Shown: in pieces, positions 8,728 to 16,879 of the stretch
Layout of the letters: every line of letters starts with the position of its first letter
Numbering within the stretch: position 1 is the stretch's first letter
Assembly (NCBI GenBank): GCA_966211965.1
Contig: CBIHON010000010.1
Span: forward strand, 62,001 to 126,000
DNA from: CBIHON01 sp966211965
GTDB lineage: Bacteria > Pseudomonadota > Gammaproteobacteria > Burkholderiales > Burkholderiaceae_D
Reading direction: 5' to 3'
Length of the DNA stretch: 64,000 nucleotides
Notes under the pieces: model-generated
Seen by the model: the letters and a program-made list of their open reading frames with translations, nothing else
Told to the model about the DNA's origin: nothing
Databases searched by the model: none
Translations under genes and position numbers: made by a program

Positions 8728-9399
8728 ATGACCCAAGACGAACTCAAACAAGCCGTTGCCCGCGCTGCCATCGATTATGTTGTGGATGGTGAAATCGTCG
8801 GCGTCGGCACCGGCTCCACGGCAAATTTTTTCATCGATGAACTCGGCAAGATCAAGCATCGCATCAAGGGTGCGGTCGCATCGTCCGAGGCAACCGCCGA
8901 GCGCCTGCGTTCGCATGGCATCACGGTATTCGATCTCAACGACGTCGCATCGATGCCGGTGTATATCGACGGCGCCGACGAGATCACAGCGCAAGGCGCC
9001 ATGATCAAGGGCGGGGGCGCGGCCCTGACCCGCGAAAAAATCGTCGCTTCGGTAGCCGATAAATTCGTCTGTATCGCCGATGGTTCCAAGCTGGTCGAAG
9101 TGCTCGGCAAATTCCCCTTGCCGGTCGAAGTGATCCCGATGGCGCAAGCGGCCGTGGCGCGCGCATTGAGCGCCTTGGGCGGCCTGCCGAAGCTGCGTGT
9201 GAAGGACGGCAAGCCCAGCGTTACCGATAACGGTTGCCTGATTCTCGATGTGTCCGGCTTGAGCATCGCCAATCCGGTCGACCTTGAAACCAGAATCAAC
9301 GCGATCCCCGGCGTCGTCACGGTCGGCTTGTTCGCGCAGCGCGGCGCCGACATCGGCTTGCTGGGCACCGCTGAAGGCGTAAAAAAATTAAACTTTTGA
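8728..9399 (+). CDS. rpiA: Ribose-5-phosphate isomerase A
   Basis: Interconverts ribose-5-phosphate and ribulose-5-phosphate in the pentose phosphate pathway. The 223-aa protein has the family hallmarks GTGSTANFF, GADEI (with the catalytic aspartate) and KGGGAALTREKI. It lies 45 bases after the LysR gene in the same direction but is probably independently expressed. A strong terminator follows at 9544-9581. Confidence 0.97.
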   Translation: MTQDELKQAVARAAIDYVVDGEIVGVGTGSTANFFIDELGKIKHRIKGAVASSEATAERLRSHGITVFDLNDVASMPVYIDGADEITAQGAMIKGGGAALTREKIVASVADKFVCIADGSKLVEVLGKFPLPVEVIPMAQAAVARALSALGGLPKLRVKDGKPSVTDNGCLILDVSGLSIANPVDLETRINAIPGVVTVGLFAQRGADIGLLGTAEGVKKLNF

Positions 9400-9543
9400 T
9401 CACCTGACGCAACCGGTCGCCAAGATCCTGTCGGCAGTGAATGCGACACCCGGCACGCACGGCACCGATCGCACAGCGAAGAATCACCATTGCGTCGATG
9501 CGGAGACTGGAAAAATCCAGTTTTATTGAGGATCTGGTTTGAC

Positions 9544-9581
9544 AAAAAAAGCCCGCCGGTATGCAAACGGCGGGCTTTTTT
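9544..9581. terminator. rpiA: Bidirectional intrinsic terminator after rpiA
   Basis: Perfect 8-bp GC-rich stem (9551-9558 with 9568-9575, sequence GCCCGCCG) and a 9-nt loop, flanked by seven A on the left and six T on the right. It can therefore stop transcription from either direction between rpiA and the convergent yggX. Confidence 0.93.
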
Positions 9582-9708
9582 ATCAAGGGGAGGCAGAGTT
9601 TTTTACGGTTTTTTTTGTGAAAATACTCTGGCTTCCTCAGATTATTTTTAAAACGCTTGTCGCTGGATGCGGTTTGATTACGATGTAGATAATAAAAATG
9701 TGTGTTTT

Positions 9709-9735
9709 CGTAGGATGGGTTTCACCCATCCTACG
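9709..9735. repeat. Dispersed palindromic repeat (GTAGGATGGGT type)
   Basis: Perfect inverted repeat CGTAGGATGGGT / ACCCATCCTACG with a 3-nt spacer. The same core recurs at 19315-19401, so it is a multi-copy intergenic element rather than a gene-specific site. Confidence 0.7.
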
Positions 9736-9815
9736 ATTCATCCATCTCGTGGGGGGCCTCAAATTCAAGCCGCACCCTTGCATCTTTGTCGCCTGCGACG
9801 GCCGCTGCAGGAGGG

Positions 9816-10088
9816 TTACTCCGTCGGCGGCACATACCCCTGCGCCGCATCCGCACCCTCGCCGAAGAAGTGCTTTTCCATCTGCGTCGCCAGGTATTTG
9901 CGGGCGCGCGCATCGGCCAGGTTCAGGCGGTTTTCGTTGACCAGCATGGTCTGGTGCTTGAGCCACGCGGCCCAGGCTTCCTTCGATACGCTGTCGTAAA
10001 TTCGTTTGCCGAGTTCGCCCGGATAGGGTGCGAAATCCAAGCCTTCGGCTTCCTTGTTGAGTTTGATGCAGTGGACCATGCGGGCCAT
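9816..10088 (-). CDS. yggX: Fe(2+)-trafficking / oxidative damage protection protein YggX
   Basis: Small 90-aa protein of the YggX family, implicated in protecting iron-sulfur clusters and labile iron from oxidative damage. Family features are visible: start MARMVHCIKL with the conserved Cys7, the segment DFAPYPGELGKRI, and WLKHQTMLVNENRLN. It is downstream of argA on the same strand with a 60-base gap, a common betaproteobacterial order. Confidence 0.95.
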   Translation of the reverse strand: MARMVHCIKLNKEAEGLDFAPYPGELGKRIYDSVSKEAWAAWLKHQTMLVNENRLNLADARARKYLATQMEKHFFGEGADAAQGYVPPTE

Positions 10089-10148
10089 GTCGATTCTCCA
10101 GAGTGGTTTGATGCTCCCGCCTAAAAGACGGCGGTGAGCCGATAAGGT

Positions 10149-11462
10149 TTACAACAAAGTCTTGATCAAGACCTGCGACTTGCGCTGCCAGTTGTACATG
10201 TGCTGGCGGTCTTTCGGCAGGTCGTCGACCGAGGCGGGAACGAAGCCGCGCTTGATGAACCAGTGCGCGGTGCGCGTGGTCAGCACGAACAGCTTGGTGA
10301 AGCCGGCCGCTTTGGCGCGGTTTTCCATGTGCTTCAGGATGCGTTCGCCGTCGCCTTGGGATTGGACCTCCGGATTGACGGTCAGGCAGGCCATCTCGGC
10401 CATTTTTTCCGCCGGGAAGGGATACAAGGCAGCCAGCCCGAAGATCACGCCGTCATGCTCGATGACCGAGAAATACTCGATCTCGCGCTCGATCAGTTCG
10501 CGTCCGCGCTTGACCAGGGTGCCATCGGCTTCCAGCGGTTCGATCAGCTTGAGGATGCCGCCCACGTCTTCGATCGTCGCTTCGCGCAGGCTCTCCAGGT
10601 TTTCGTACGAAATCATGGTGCCCACACCGTCATGCGTGAACAATTCCAGCAGTGCGGAGCCATCGGTGGCGAACGGCACGATATGGGCCCGCGCCACGCC
10701 GCCATTGCAAGCCTTGACCGCATGCTGCAAGTAAAATGCGGAGTCGGGCGGCAGGCAGGAACTGTTGAGCGTTGCTTCCGCCTGATGCGAGGACAATTCG
10801 CGCAATTCGGTGCCGGCCGTGTCGGTCAGCAAGGGCGTCTCGGTGATGAAGATCAGCTTGTCGGCGCGCAACGCGACGGCGGCAGATACCGCTACATCTT
10901 CCATGGTCAGGTTGAAGACTTCCCCTGTCGGCGAGAAGCCCAGCGGCGACAGCAGCACCAGGCCGCCGGTATTCAAAATCGGATGAATGGTTTCGTAAGC
11001 GATCTTGCGCGTGACGCCGGTCAGTTCCAGATCGACGCCATCGATCACGCCGAGCGGACGGGCGGTGACGAAGTTGCCGGAAATGATGCGGATTGCCGAA
11101 TGCGCCATCGGTGTATTCGGCAATCCCTGGCTGAATGCGGCTTCGATGTCGAGCCGCAATTCGCCGGCCGCTTCCTTCGCGCATTCCAGCGCTGCGGTGT
11201 CCGTGATCCGTATGCCGTTATGAAAGCGCGCTTCGACGTTGCGCAACGCGAGTTGCTCTGCGACCTGGGGTCGCGAACCATGCACGATCACAACCTTGAT
11301 GCCGAGTGCATGCAGCAACGATAAATCCTGCGCCAGCACCGGCAGGGCGCCGGCCTTGACCAGTTCGCCGGGAAAGGCGACGACGAAAGTTTTACCGCTG
11401 AAGGCGTGAATGTAGGGCGCGACGGAGCGCAGCCATTGAACGAATTGATGAGGGTTTTCCAT
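10149..11462 (-). CDS. argA: N-acetylglutamate synthase (amino-acid N-acetyltransferase)
   Basis: First committed step of arginine biosynthesis: glutamate plus acetyl-CoA gives N-acetylglutamate. The N-terminal amino-acid-kinase-like domain (about 1-290, with VIVHGSRPQV) mediates arginine feedback and the C-terminal GNAT acetyltransferase domain (about 295-437, QSQGDGERILKHMENRA acetyl-CoA loop) is catalytic. Start MENPHQFV at 11462 is chosen by homology. No Shine-Dalgarno is visible; instead TATAAT lies 7 nt before this ATG, so the message may be leaderless (see findings). Divergent from hrpA. Confidence 0.95.
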   Translation of the reverse strand: MENPHQFVQWLRSVAPYIHAFSGKTFVVAFPGELVKAGALPVLAQDLSLLHALGIKVVIVHGSRPQVAEQLALRNVEARFHNGIRITDTAALECAKEAAGELRLDIEAAFSQGLPNTPMAHSAIRIISGNFVTARPLGVIDGVDLELTGVTRKIAYETIHPILNTGGLVLLSPLGFSPTGEVFNLTMEDVAVSAAVALRADKLIFITETPLLTDTAGTELRELSSHQAEATLNSSCLPPDSAFYLQHAVKACNGGVARAHIVPFATDGSALLELFTHDGVGTMISYENLESLREATIEDVGGILKLIEPLEADGTLVKRGRELIEREIEYFSVIEHDGVIFGLAALYPFPAEKMAEMACLTVNPEVQSQGDGERILKHMENRAKAAGFTKLFVLTTRTAHWFIKRGFVPASVDDLPKDRQHMYNWQRKSQVLIKTLL

Positions 11463-11527
11463 GATGCGCATTATAACCATAGCGGGTCGATCACAGCGCT
11501 CGGCATCAGGAAGGCTTCAAGGTGGGT

Positions 11528-11598
11528 TGCAGGAGCGGGCCATGCCCGCGACCGGCAGCACGCGCGACGTCCGGTTTGCGGGCATGGGCCGTTCTACG
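11528..11598. repeat. Dispersed imperfect palindrome between argA and hrpA
   Basis: Left half GCAGGAGCGGGCCATGCCCG and right half TGCGGGCATGGGCCGTTCTA form an imperfect inverted repeat around a short centre. A related element lies at 29884-29957 (AGGAGCGGCC ... GGGCCGCTTCC), and partial right halves appear near 41890-41920. It fits a REP-like family of intergenic palindromes. Confidence 0.6.
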
Positions 11599-11675
11599 AG
11601 GCGTTTTAGTACTGCGGGCGGTTGTTCGGTAATACGGCGCTGACGAGCGATGCGTTCCTATATAATTCGCGCTCC

Positions 11676-14600
11676 ATGTCCACATCAGATTCCCCTAAAA
11701 CTGCTCCGCCCACCGTCCGCAAGCCGCAAGCACGTCCTGCCGTGCGCAACCCGCTACCGGCGATCACTTACCCGGAAGAATTGCCGGTATCCGGCAAGCG
11801 CACCGACATCGCAGCCGCCTTGCAGGCGCATCAAGTCATCATCGTCTGCGGCGAAACCGGCTCCGGCAAGACCACGCAATTGCCCAAGATCTGCCTGGAA
11901 CTGGGCCGCGGCGGCAACGGACTGATCGGCCACACCCAGCCGCGCCGTATCGCCGCGTCGTCGACCGCCAAGCGCATCGCGCAGGAACTGGGTTCGCCGC
12001 CGGGCGAACTGGTCGGGTTCAAGGTGCGCTTTACCGATACCCTGAGCCCGGGCGCCTGGGTCAAGCTGATGACCGACGGCATCCTGCTGGCAGAGACGCA
12101 GACCGATCCATTGCTCAGGCAATACGACACCATCATCATCGACGAAGCGCACGAGCGCAGCCTGAACATCGATTTCCTGCTGGGCTACCTGAAGCAGTTG
12201 CTGCCGCGCCGTCCGGATTTGAAAGTCATCATCACCTCGGCCACCATTGACGCCGACCGTTTTGCGCGGCATTTCGGCACGCCCGACAAACCGGCGCCGG
12301 TGATCGAAGTGTCGGGCCGGCTGTACCCGGTAGAAATCCGTTACCGCCCGGTCGATGCAACAGACAAGAGTGCGGTCAAACCCGGTGCCGCACCGACCAT
12401 CGCGCAAAGAGACCGCGGCCAGCGCGACCTGATGGACGCGGTAGCCGACGCAGTCGACGAACTATGCCGCATCGGTTCCGGCGACGTGCTGGTGTTTTTG
12501 CCGGGCGAACGCGAAATCCGCGACGCCGCCGAGACCCTGCGTAAGCATCATCCGCCGCACGTGGAAATCCTGCCGCTGTTCGCACGTCTTTCCGCGCAGG
12601 AGCAGGAGCGCGTCTTCAAGCCTTCCAACGCGCGCCGCATCGTGCTCGCCACCAACGTTGCTGAAACCTCGCTGACCGTGCCCGGCATCCGCTATGTAGT
12701 CGACGCCGGCTTGGCGCGGGTCAAGCGCTACAGCTACCGCAACAAGGTCGAACAATTGCAGATCGAGCCGATCGCGCAATCGGCCGCCAACCAGCGCGCC
12801 GGCCGTTGCGGCCGGGTCGCGGCGGGCGTGTGCATCCGCTTGTATGAAGAGCAGGACTACCTGTTGCGGCCGAAATTCACCGAACCGGAAATCCTGCGTT
12901 CTTCGCTGGCGGCGGTCATCCTGCGGATGAAATCGCTGCGCCTGACTGAAGTCGAAACCTTTCCCTTCATCGAAGCGCCGCAAGGCCGCGCGATTGCCGA
13001 CGGTTACCAGTTGCTGCAGGAATTGGGGGCGGTCGACGAGGACAATCAACTGACGCCGGTCGGGAAGCAATTGGCGAAACTGCCGCTCGACCCGCGCGTC
13101 GGCCGCATGATCCTGGCCGCGCTCGAGAACGTCTGCCTGAATGAAGTGCTGATCATCGCCGCTGCTCTGTCGGTGCAAGACCCGCGCGACCGGCCCCTGG
13201 AAGCGCAGGGTGCGGCGGATGCGGCGCACAAGAAATTCGCCGACGAGAAATCGGAATTCCAGAGTTATCTGAAAATCTGGAAATGGTTCGAGGACGCGGT
13301 CGAGCACAAGAAATCGAACAAGCAACTGCAAGACAACTGCCGCGCCAATTTCCTGTCGCAATTGCGCTTGCGAGAATGGCGCGACGTCCATTCGCAATTG
13401 CTGACCATCGTGCGCGAGCAGGGCTGGCGTTTGAACGAGACGCCTGCGACCTACGAGCAATTGCACACGGCACTGTTGACCGGCTTGCTCGGCAATATCG
13501 GTTTCAAGGCCGAGGATGAGCCGCACTATCTTGGCGCGCGCGGCATCAAGTTTCACATCTGGCCCGGCTCGCACTTGGTCAAGAAGGCAGGGCGTTGGGT
13601 GATGGCGGCCGAGCTGGTCGATACCACGCGGCTGTACGCGCGCTGCATCGCGCAGATCCAGCCGGAATGGCTGGAGCGGGTCGGCGGCCACCTGCTTAAA
13701 AAATCCTATGGCGAACCGCGCTGGGAAAAGCGCGCCGCGCAAGTCTCCGCCTATGAGCGCGCCACGCTTTATGGCCTGGTGGTCTACAGCCAGCGCCGCA
13801 TCAACTACGGCGCGATCAATCCCACGGAAGCGCGCGAAATATTCATCCGCGACGCTCTGGTCGGCGGCGAGTTCGACACCCGTGCGCCGTTCTTCGCGTA
13901 CAACCAGAAGCTGATCCGCGAAATCGAAAACCTGGAGCACAAATCGCGCCGCCTCGACGTGCTGGTCGATGAAGAGCTGATCGCCGCCTTTTACGACAAG
14001 CTGCTGCCGAAGGATATCTGCAACGGCATCGCCTTCGAGAAATGGCACAAGGATGCCACCGCCAAAGCGCCGAAGCTGCTCTATCTCAATCGCGACGATC
14101 TGATGCGCCACGAGGCGGCCGGCATCACCACCGACCTGTTCCCGAAAGTGATGACGGTGGCGGGGATCGAGATGGCTTTGTCCTACCACTTCGAGCCCGG
14201 CACGCCGCGCGACGGCGTGACGCTCTGCGTGCCGCTGTACGCACTGAACCAGGTCTCGGCAGACCGCTGCGAATGGCTGGTGCCCGGCATGCTGAAGGAA
14301 AAAGTGCACCTGCTGCTGAAGTCCCTGCCGCAAAAGCTGCGCCGTCACTGCGTGCCGCTGCCGGATTATGCCGCGAAGTTTTGCGAACGGATCCATGCGC
14401 GCCATGCTTTCGGCAAGGGCAACCTGCTGGACGCGATCATCGCCGACATCCGGGAAGAACTCAGTATGGCGACCCTGACCACCGATTACAAATCGGAGAC
14501 CTTGCCGGCGCATCACTTCATGAATTTCAAGGTGGTCGACGAGCATGGACGGCAGTTGGAGATGGGGCGCAATCTGGCCGCTTTGCAGGCGGAGTTCGGC

Positions 14601-15659
14601 GGGCAGGCGCGGGAGAGTTTTCAGAAATTGGCCATCCCTGGTAAAGAAGGCGATGCTATGGATTCTCTCCCCTTCAAGGGAATAGGCAGGGCGGGGATGG
14701 GGCCAGGCAGCCATGCTGAAAAAAATCATCTGCCTTCTGATCTTGCTCCCAGACCGGGCACTCATGAAAGAGAAGAGCCTAGGCCAGCACTATCTCCAAC
14801 ACCCCAAGAAAACCTCACCACCTGGACCTTCGGTGAACTCCCCGAACTCCTGGAAATCCAGCAAGGCAAGCAAACCCTGATCGGCTATCCGGCCCTGGTC
14901 GACAAGACCAGTCATTGCACGCTCGAAGTCTTCGACGACCCGGCCGAGGCGGCGCGCATTCATCGCACCGGCCTGCGCCGTTTGTTCGCCCTGCAACTGA
15001 AAGACCAACTCAAATACCTGGAGAAAAACATCCCAGGCCTGCAGCAGATGGGCATGCAATTCATGGCGCTCGGTTCGCAGGAAGAGTTGCGCGACCAGAT
15101 CATCGAAGCCGGACTCGACCGCGCCTGCCTGCAAGATCCTCTGCCTAAAAATGCGGCAGAGTTCGGCGCTCGCAAAGACGAAGGAAAATCACGCCTCAAC
15201 CTGCTGGTCAACGAGATTGCCCGCCTCGCCGCACAAATCCTGCAGGAATACCATGCGTTGCCGAAGAAGCTGCAAGGCGCCAAAGCACATGCGCAAAGCG
15301 TGGCCGACATCCAGTCGCAATTGCAGGTGCTGATCGGCAAGCGCTTCATCGTCGACAATGACTACGTACAATTGGCGCATTTCCCGCGCTATCTGAAAGC
15401 GATCAACGTGCGCCTGGAAAAATTGCGCGCCGATCCGGCCCGCGACACCCGCCTGATGAGCGAGTGGGCACAAGCCGCACAAGCATGGCAGCGCGCACAG
15501 AAGGACCGCCACAGCGGAAAAAACGCCGATCCGAAAATGATCGAGTTCCGCTGGTTGCTGGAAGAGTTGCGCGTCTCGTTGTTCGCGCAAGAGCTGCGCA
15601 CGCCGATGCCGGTGTCGGCCAAGCGTTTGCAAAAGGTCTGGGAATCGATGCAGCGCTGA
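11676..15659 (+). CDS. hrpA: ATP-dependent RNA helicase HrpA (DEAH box)
   Basis: Large DEAH-box helicase (1327 aa); bacterial HrpA acts on mRNA and stalled ribosomes. Walker A GETGSGKT is at 59-66, the DEAH box at about 156-159, SAT in ITSATIDADRF, and motif VI in QRAGRCGR; HA2, OB and the long C-terminal HrpA region follow. Start ATG 11676 (MSTSDS) fits homologues. It has no clear Shine-Dalgarno, and TATAAT lies 9 nt upstream. The oddity is a Pro/Gly-rich, low-similarity insertion at about residues 988-1046 between KLAIPGK and NLTTWTFGELPE; its DNA (14660-14815) resembles a dispersed GC-skewed repeat but keeps the frame open. Ends one base before the convergent START-like gene. Confidence 0.95.
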   Translation: MSTSDSPKTAPPTVRKPQARPAVRNPLPAITYPEELPVSGKRTDIAAALQAHQVIIVCGETGSGKTTQLPKICLELGRGGNGLIGHTQPRRIAASSTAKRIAQELGSPPGELVGFKVRFTDTLSPGAWVKLMTDGILLAETQTDPLLRQYDTIIIDEAHERSLNIDFLLGYLKQLLPRRPDLKVIITSATIDADRFARHFGTPDKPAPVIEVSGRLYPVEIRYRPVDATDKSAVKPGAAPTIAQRDRGQRDLMDAVADAVDELCRIGSGDVLVFLPGEREIRDAAETLRKHHPPHVEILPLFARLSAQEQERVFKPSNARRIVLATNVAETSLTVPGIRYVVDAGLARVKRYSYRNKVEQLQIEPIAQSAANQRAGRCGRVAAGVCIRLYEEQDYLLRPKFTEPEILRSSLAAVILRMKSLRLTEVETFPFIEAPQGRAIADGYQLLQELGAVDEDNQLTPVGKQLAKLPLDPRVGRMILAALENVCLNEVLIIAAALSVQDPRDRPLEAQGAADAAHKKFADEKSEFQSYLKIWKWFEDAVEHKKSNKQLQDNCRANFLSQLRLREWRDVHSQLLTIVREQGWRLNETPATYEQLHTALLTGLLGNIGFKAEDEPHYLGARGIKFHIWPGSHLVKKAGRWVMAAELVDTTRLYARCIAQIQPEWLERVGGHLLKKSYGEPRWEKRAAQVSAYERATLYGLVVYSQRRINYGAINPTEAREIFIRDALVGGEFDTRAPFFAYNQKLIREIENLEHKSRRLDVLVDEELIAAFYDKLLPKDICNGIAFEKWHKDATAKAPKLLYLNRDDLMRHEAAGITTDLFPKVMTVAGIEMALSYHFEPGTPRDGVTLCVPLYALNQVSADRCEWLVPGMLKEKVHLLLKSLPQKLRRHCVPLPDYAAKFCERIHARHAFGKGNLLDAIIADIREELSMATLTTDYKSETLPAHHFMNFKVVDEHGRQLEMGRNLAALQAEFGGQARESFQKLAIPGKEGDAMDSLPFKGIGRAGMGPGSHAEKNHLPSDLAPRPGTHEREEPRPALSPTPQENLTTWTFGELPELLEIQQGKQTLIGYPALVDKTSHCTLEVFDDPAEAARIHRTGLRRLFALQLKDQLKYLEKNIPGLQQMGMQFMALGSQEELRDQIIEAGLDRACLQDPLPKNAAEFGARKDEGKSRLNLLVNEIARLAAQILQEYHALPKKLQGAKAHAQSVADIQSQLQVLIGKRFIVDNDYVQLAHFPRYLKAINVRLEKLRADPARDTRLMSEWAQAAQAWQRAQKDRHSGKNADPKMIEFRWLLEELRVSLFAQELRTPMPVSAKRLQKVWESMQR
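14660..14815. repeat. Repeat-like insertion inside hrpA
   Basis: Inside hrpA the DNA switches to a CTCTCCCCTTCAAGGG / GGCAGGGCGGGGATGGGG pattern followed by an imperfect inverse (GAAGAGCCTAGGCCAGCAC, then CTCCAACACCCC). This is typical of intergenic palindromic repeats rather than of coding sequence. The segment is a multiple of three without stops in the hrpA frame. Recognition is by eye; boundaries are approximate. Confidence 0.5.
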
Positions 15660-16271
15660 TCAGCGCGGCGCTACCTTGTTTCTCAATGCCTCCAGCGTTT
15701 TCGGGATGCTGTCCTTGCTCATGCTGTCGACGATCCAGCCTAGCCCGGTCGGCACCGGACCGGGGTCGGTGTAGACGAAGTATTTGACGACCGTCTGGTT
15801 CGGGTTGGACGGCGCAGGGCTGAGCTGCCAATAGCCGCTGGTATCGACGATGGTTTCTTCCTGTTTCAAGCCCTCCCACGGCACCAGTTTCCAGGACAGT
15901 TGGCAGGATTGCGGGCTGCTGGCCGGCTGCATCTTCAAGCGGTATTTCTTGATTTTCCCCAAAGGGAGCTTGAGCGTCATGTCGACCAAGGAATAATCGC
16001 TGGCTGCTTGCGTCACCTTGGTCTTGTCCATGTTCGGCATGAAATCCGGATAGGCTGGAAAGTCCTGGATGACTGCGCAGATTTTTTGCATCGGCGCATT
16101 GATGAGGGTGGCGGCCAGAAATGCCTTGCCGGCCCGGTCCGGCTTGCTGACGTCGGCCAGCGCGATCTGGCTGTCGGACAGCCTGCTCATGTCGATCGTT
16201 TGCTCGTTCGCGGCGTACGTCGAGCCGCAGGCGATCGCTGCGAACAGGATGAGTGGTCTTGCGGCATGCAT
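15660..16271 (-). CDS. Exported START-domain (SRPBCC) protein
   Basis: 203-aa protein with a signal peptide (ILFAAIACGSTYA, cleavage before ANEQ) and a START/polyketide-cyclase-like fold: conserved segments include VIQDFPAYPDFMPNM, GYWQLSPAP and WIVDSMSKDSIPKTLEALR. Such domains bind lipids or other hydrophobic ligands. Last gene of an apparent operon with a secreted phosphatase and an MGDG-synthase-like glycosyltransferase, which suggests a periplasmic or envelope lipid role (inference). Its TGA abuts the hrpA stop, forming TGATCA. Confidence 0.85.
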   Translation of the reverse strand: MHAARPLILFAAIACGSTYAANEQTIDMSRLSDSQIALADVSKPDRAGKAFLAATLINAPMQKICAVIQDFPAYPDFMPNMDKTKVTQAASDYSLVDMTLKLPLGKIKKYRLKMQPASSPQSCQLSWKLVPWEGLKQEETIVDTSGYWQLSPAPSNPNQTVVKYFVYTDPGPVPTGLGWIVDSMSKDSIPKTLEALRNKVAPR

Positions 16272-16291
16272 GCAGCGTGCTCCTTGAAAGT

Positions 16292-16879
16292 TTATTGTTC
16301 TTCGACAGCGCGGCGGATTTTTTCAATGTCGGCGGCGCGCAGGTATTGCGGAATGTTTTTCCACATCGAATGGTAGCCGTAGCCGCCTTCGGTCAGTTCG
16401 TGCAGCGCGTCTTCCTTGCTCCACCCCTGGTACAGGATGCGGTACATCGCCGAAACCAGCCCGGTGCGGTCGGCACCGTGCAGGCAATGCAGCAGCACCG
16501 GGCCTTCCTTTTCGGCAGCCCTGATCGCACGCAGGGCATCGATGATGCTGCGGTCGTCGATATCCCAAGTGTAGATTTTTACGCGGCGGATCTGGATGCC
16601 GCTTCCTTGCAGTGCCTTGCGATCCGAGTGGAAAGCACGCAGGCTGACCACGGTTTTGATGCCCAGCGTCTGCAACAGCGGCACGTCGCGCGGCGTCAGC
16701 TTTGCGCTGCGGTACAGGGAGGGCGTGACGCGAAACAGGTTTTTCGATTTTTCTACCGGGCTCGCCCATTCCTGCTTGCGGCCGGCTTGCGCTGCGGCCT
16801 GCGGCGGCATGCTGGAAACAACCGCAAGCAAGCAGGCGAGCGCCAGATGTTGCAGACCGTTGCGCGGGAGGGCGATCAT
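16292..16879 (-). CDS. Exported dual-specificity/tyrosine phosphatase
   Basis: 195-aa protein with an N-terminal hydrophobic signal (HLALACLLAVVSSMPPQAAA) and a cysteine-phosphatase signature HCLHGADRTG, with catalytic C132 and R138 in a CX5R loop. The upstream general-acid loop probably involves D106 or D108 in YTWDIDD. The DSP superfamily includes enzymes acting on phosphotyrosine, phosphoinositides or phosphatidylglycerophosphate; secretion and neighbours make a lipid-phosphate substrate conceivable but unproven. The start overlaps the glycosyltransferase stop as ATGA, so translation is coupled. Confidence 0.88.
   Translation of the reverse strand: MIALPRNGLQHLALACLLAVVSSMPPQAAAQAGRKQEWASPVEKSKNLFRVTPSLYRSAKLTPRDVPLLQTLGIKTVVSLRAFHSDRKALQGSGIQIRRVKIYTWDIDDRSIIDALRAIRAAEKEGPVLLHCLHGADRTGLVSAMYRILYQGWSKEDALHELTEGGYGYHSMWKNIPQYLRAADIEKIRRAVEEQ

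Larger units (their letters stand above)
9400..9815. other. Intergenic region between rpiA and yggX
   Basis: No gene seen. This stretch separates convergent rpiA and yggX. It holds a strong bidirectional terminator (9544-9581) and a palindromic copy of a dispersed intergenic repeat (9709-9735). The sequence between rpiA and the terminator, and that between 9582 and 9708, shows nothing I recognise. Confidence 0.6.

Noticed and set aside
12462..14765. 767-codon minus-strand frame opposite hrpA
   Set aside because: No domain or ribosome site; its length follows from the codon bias of hrpA on the other strand.
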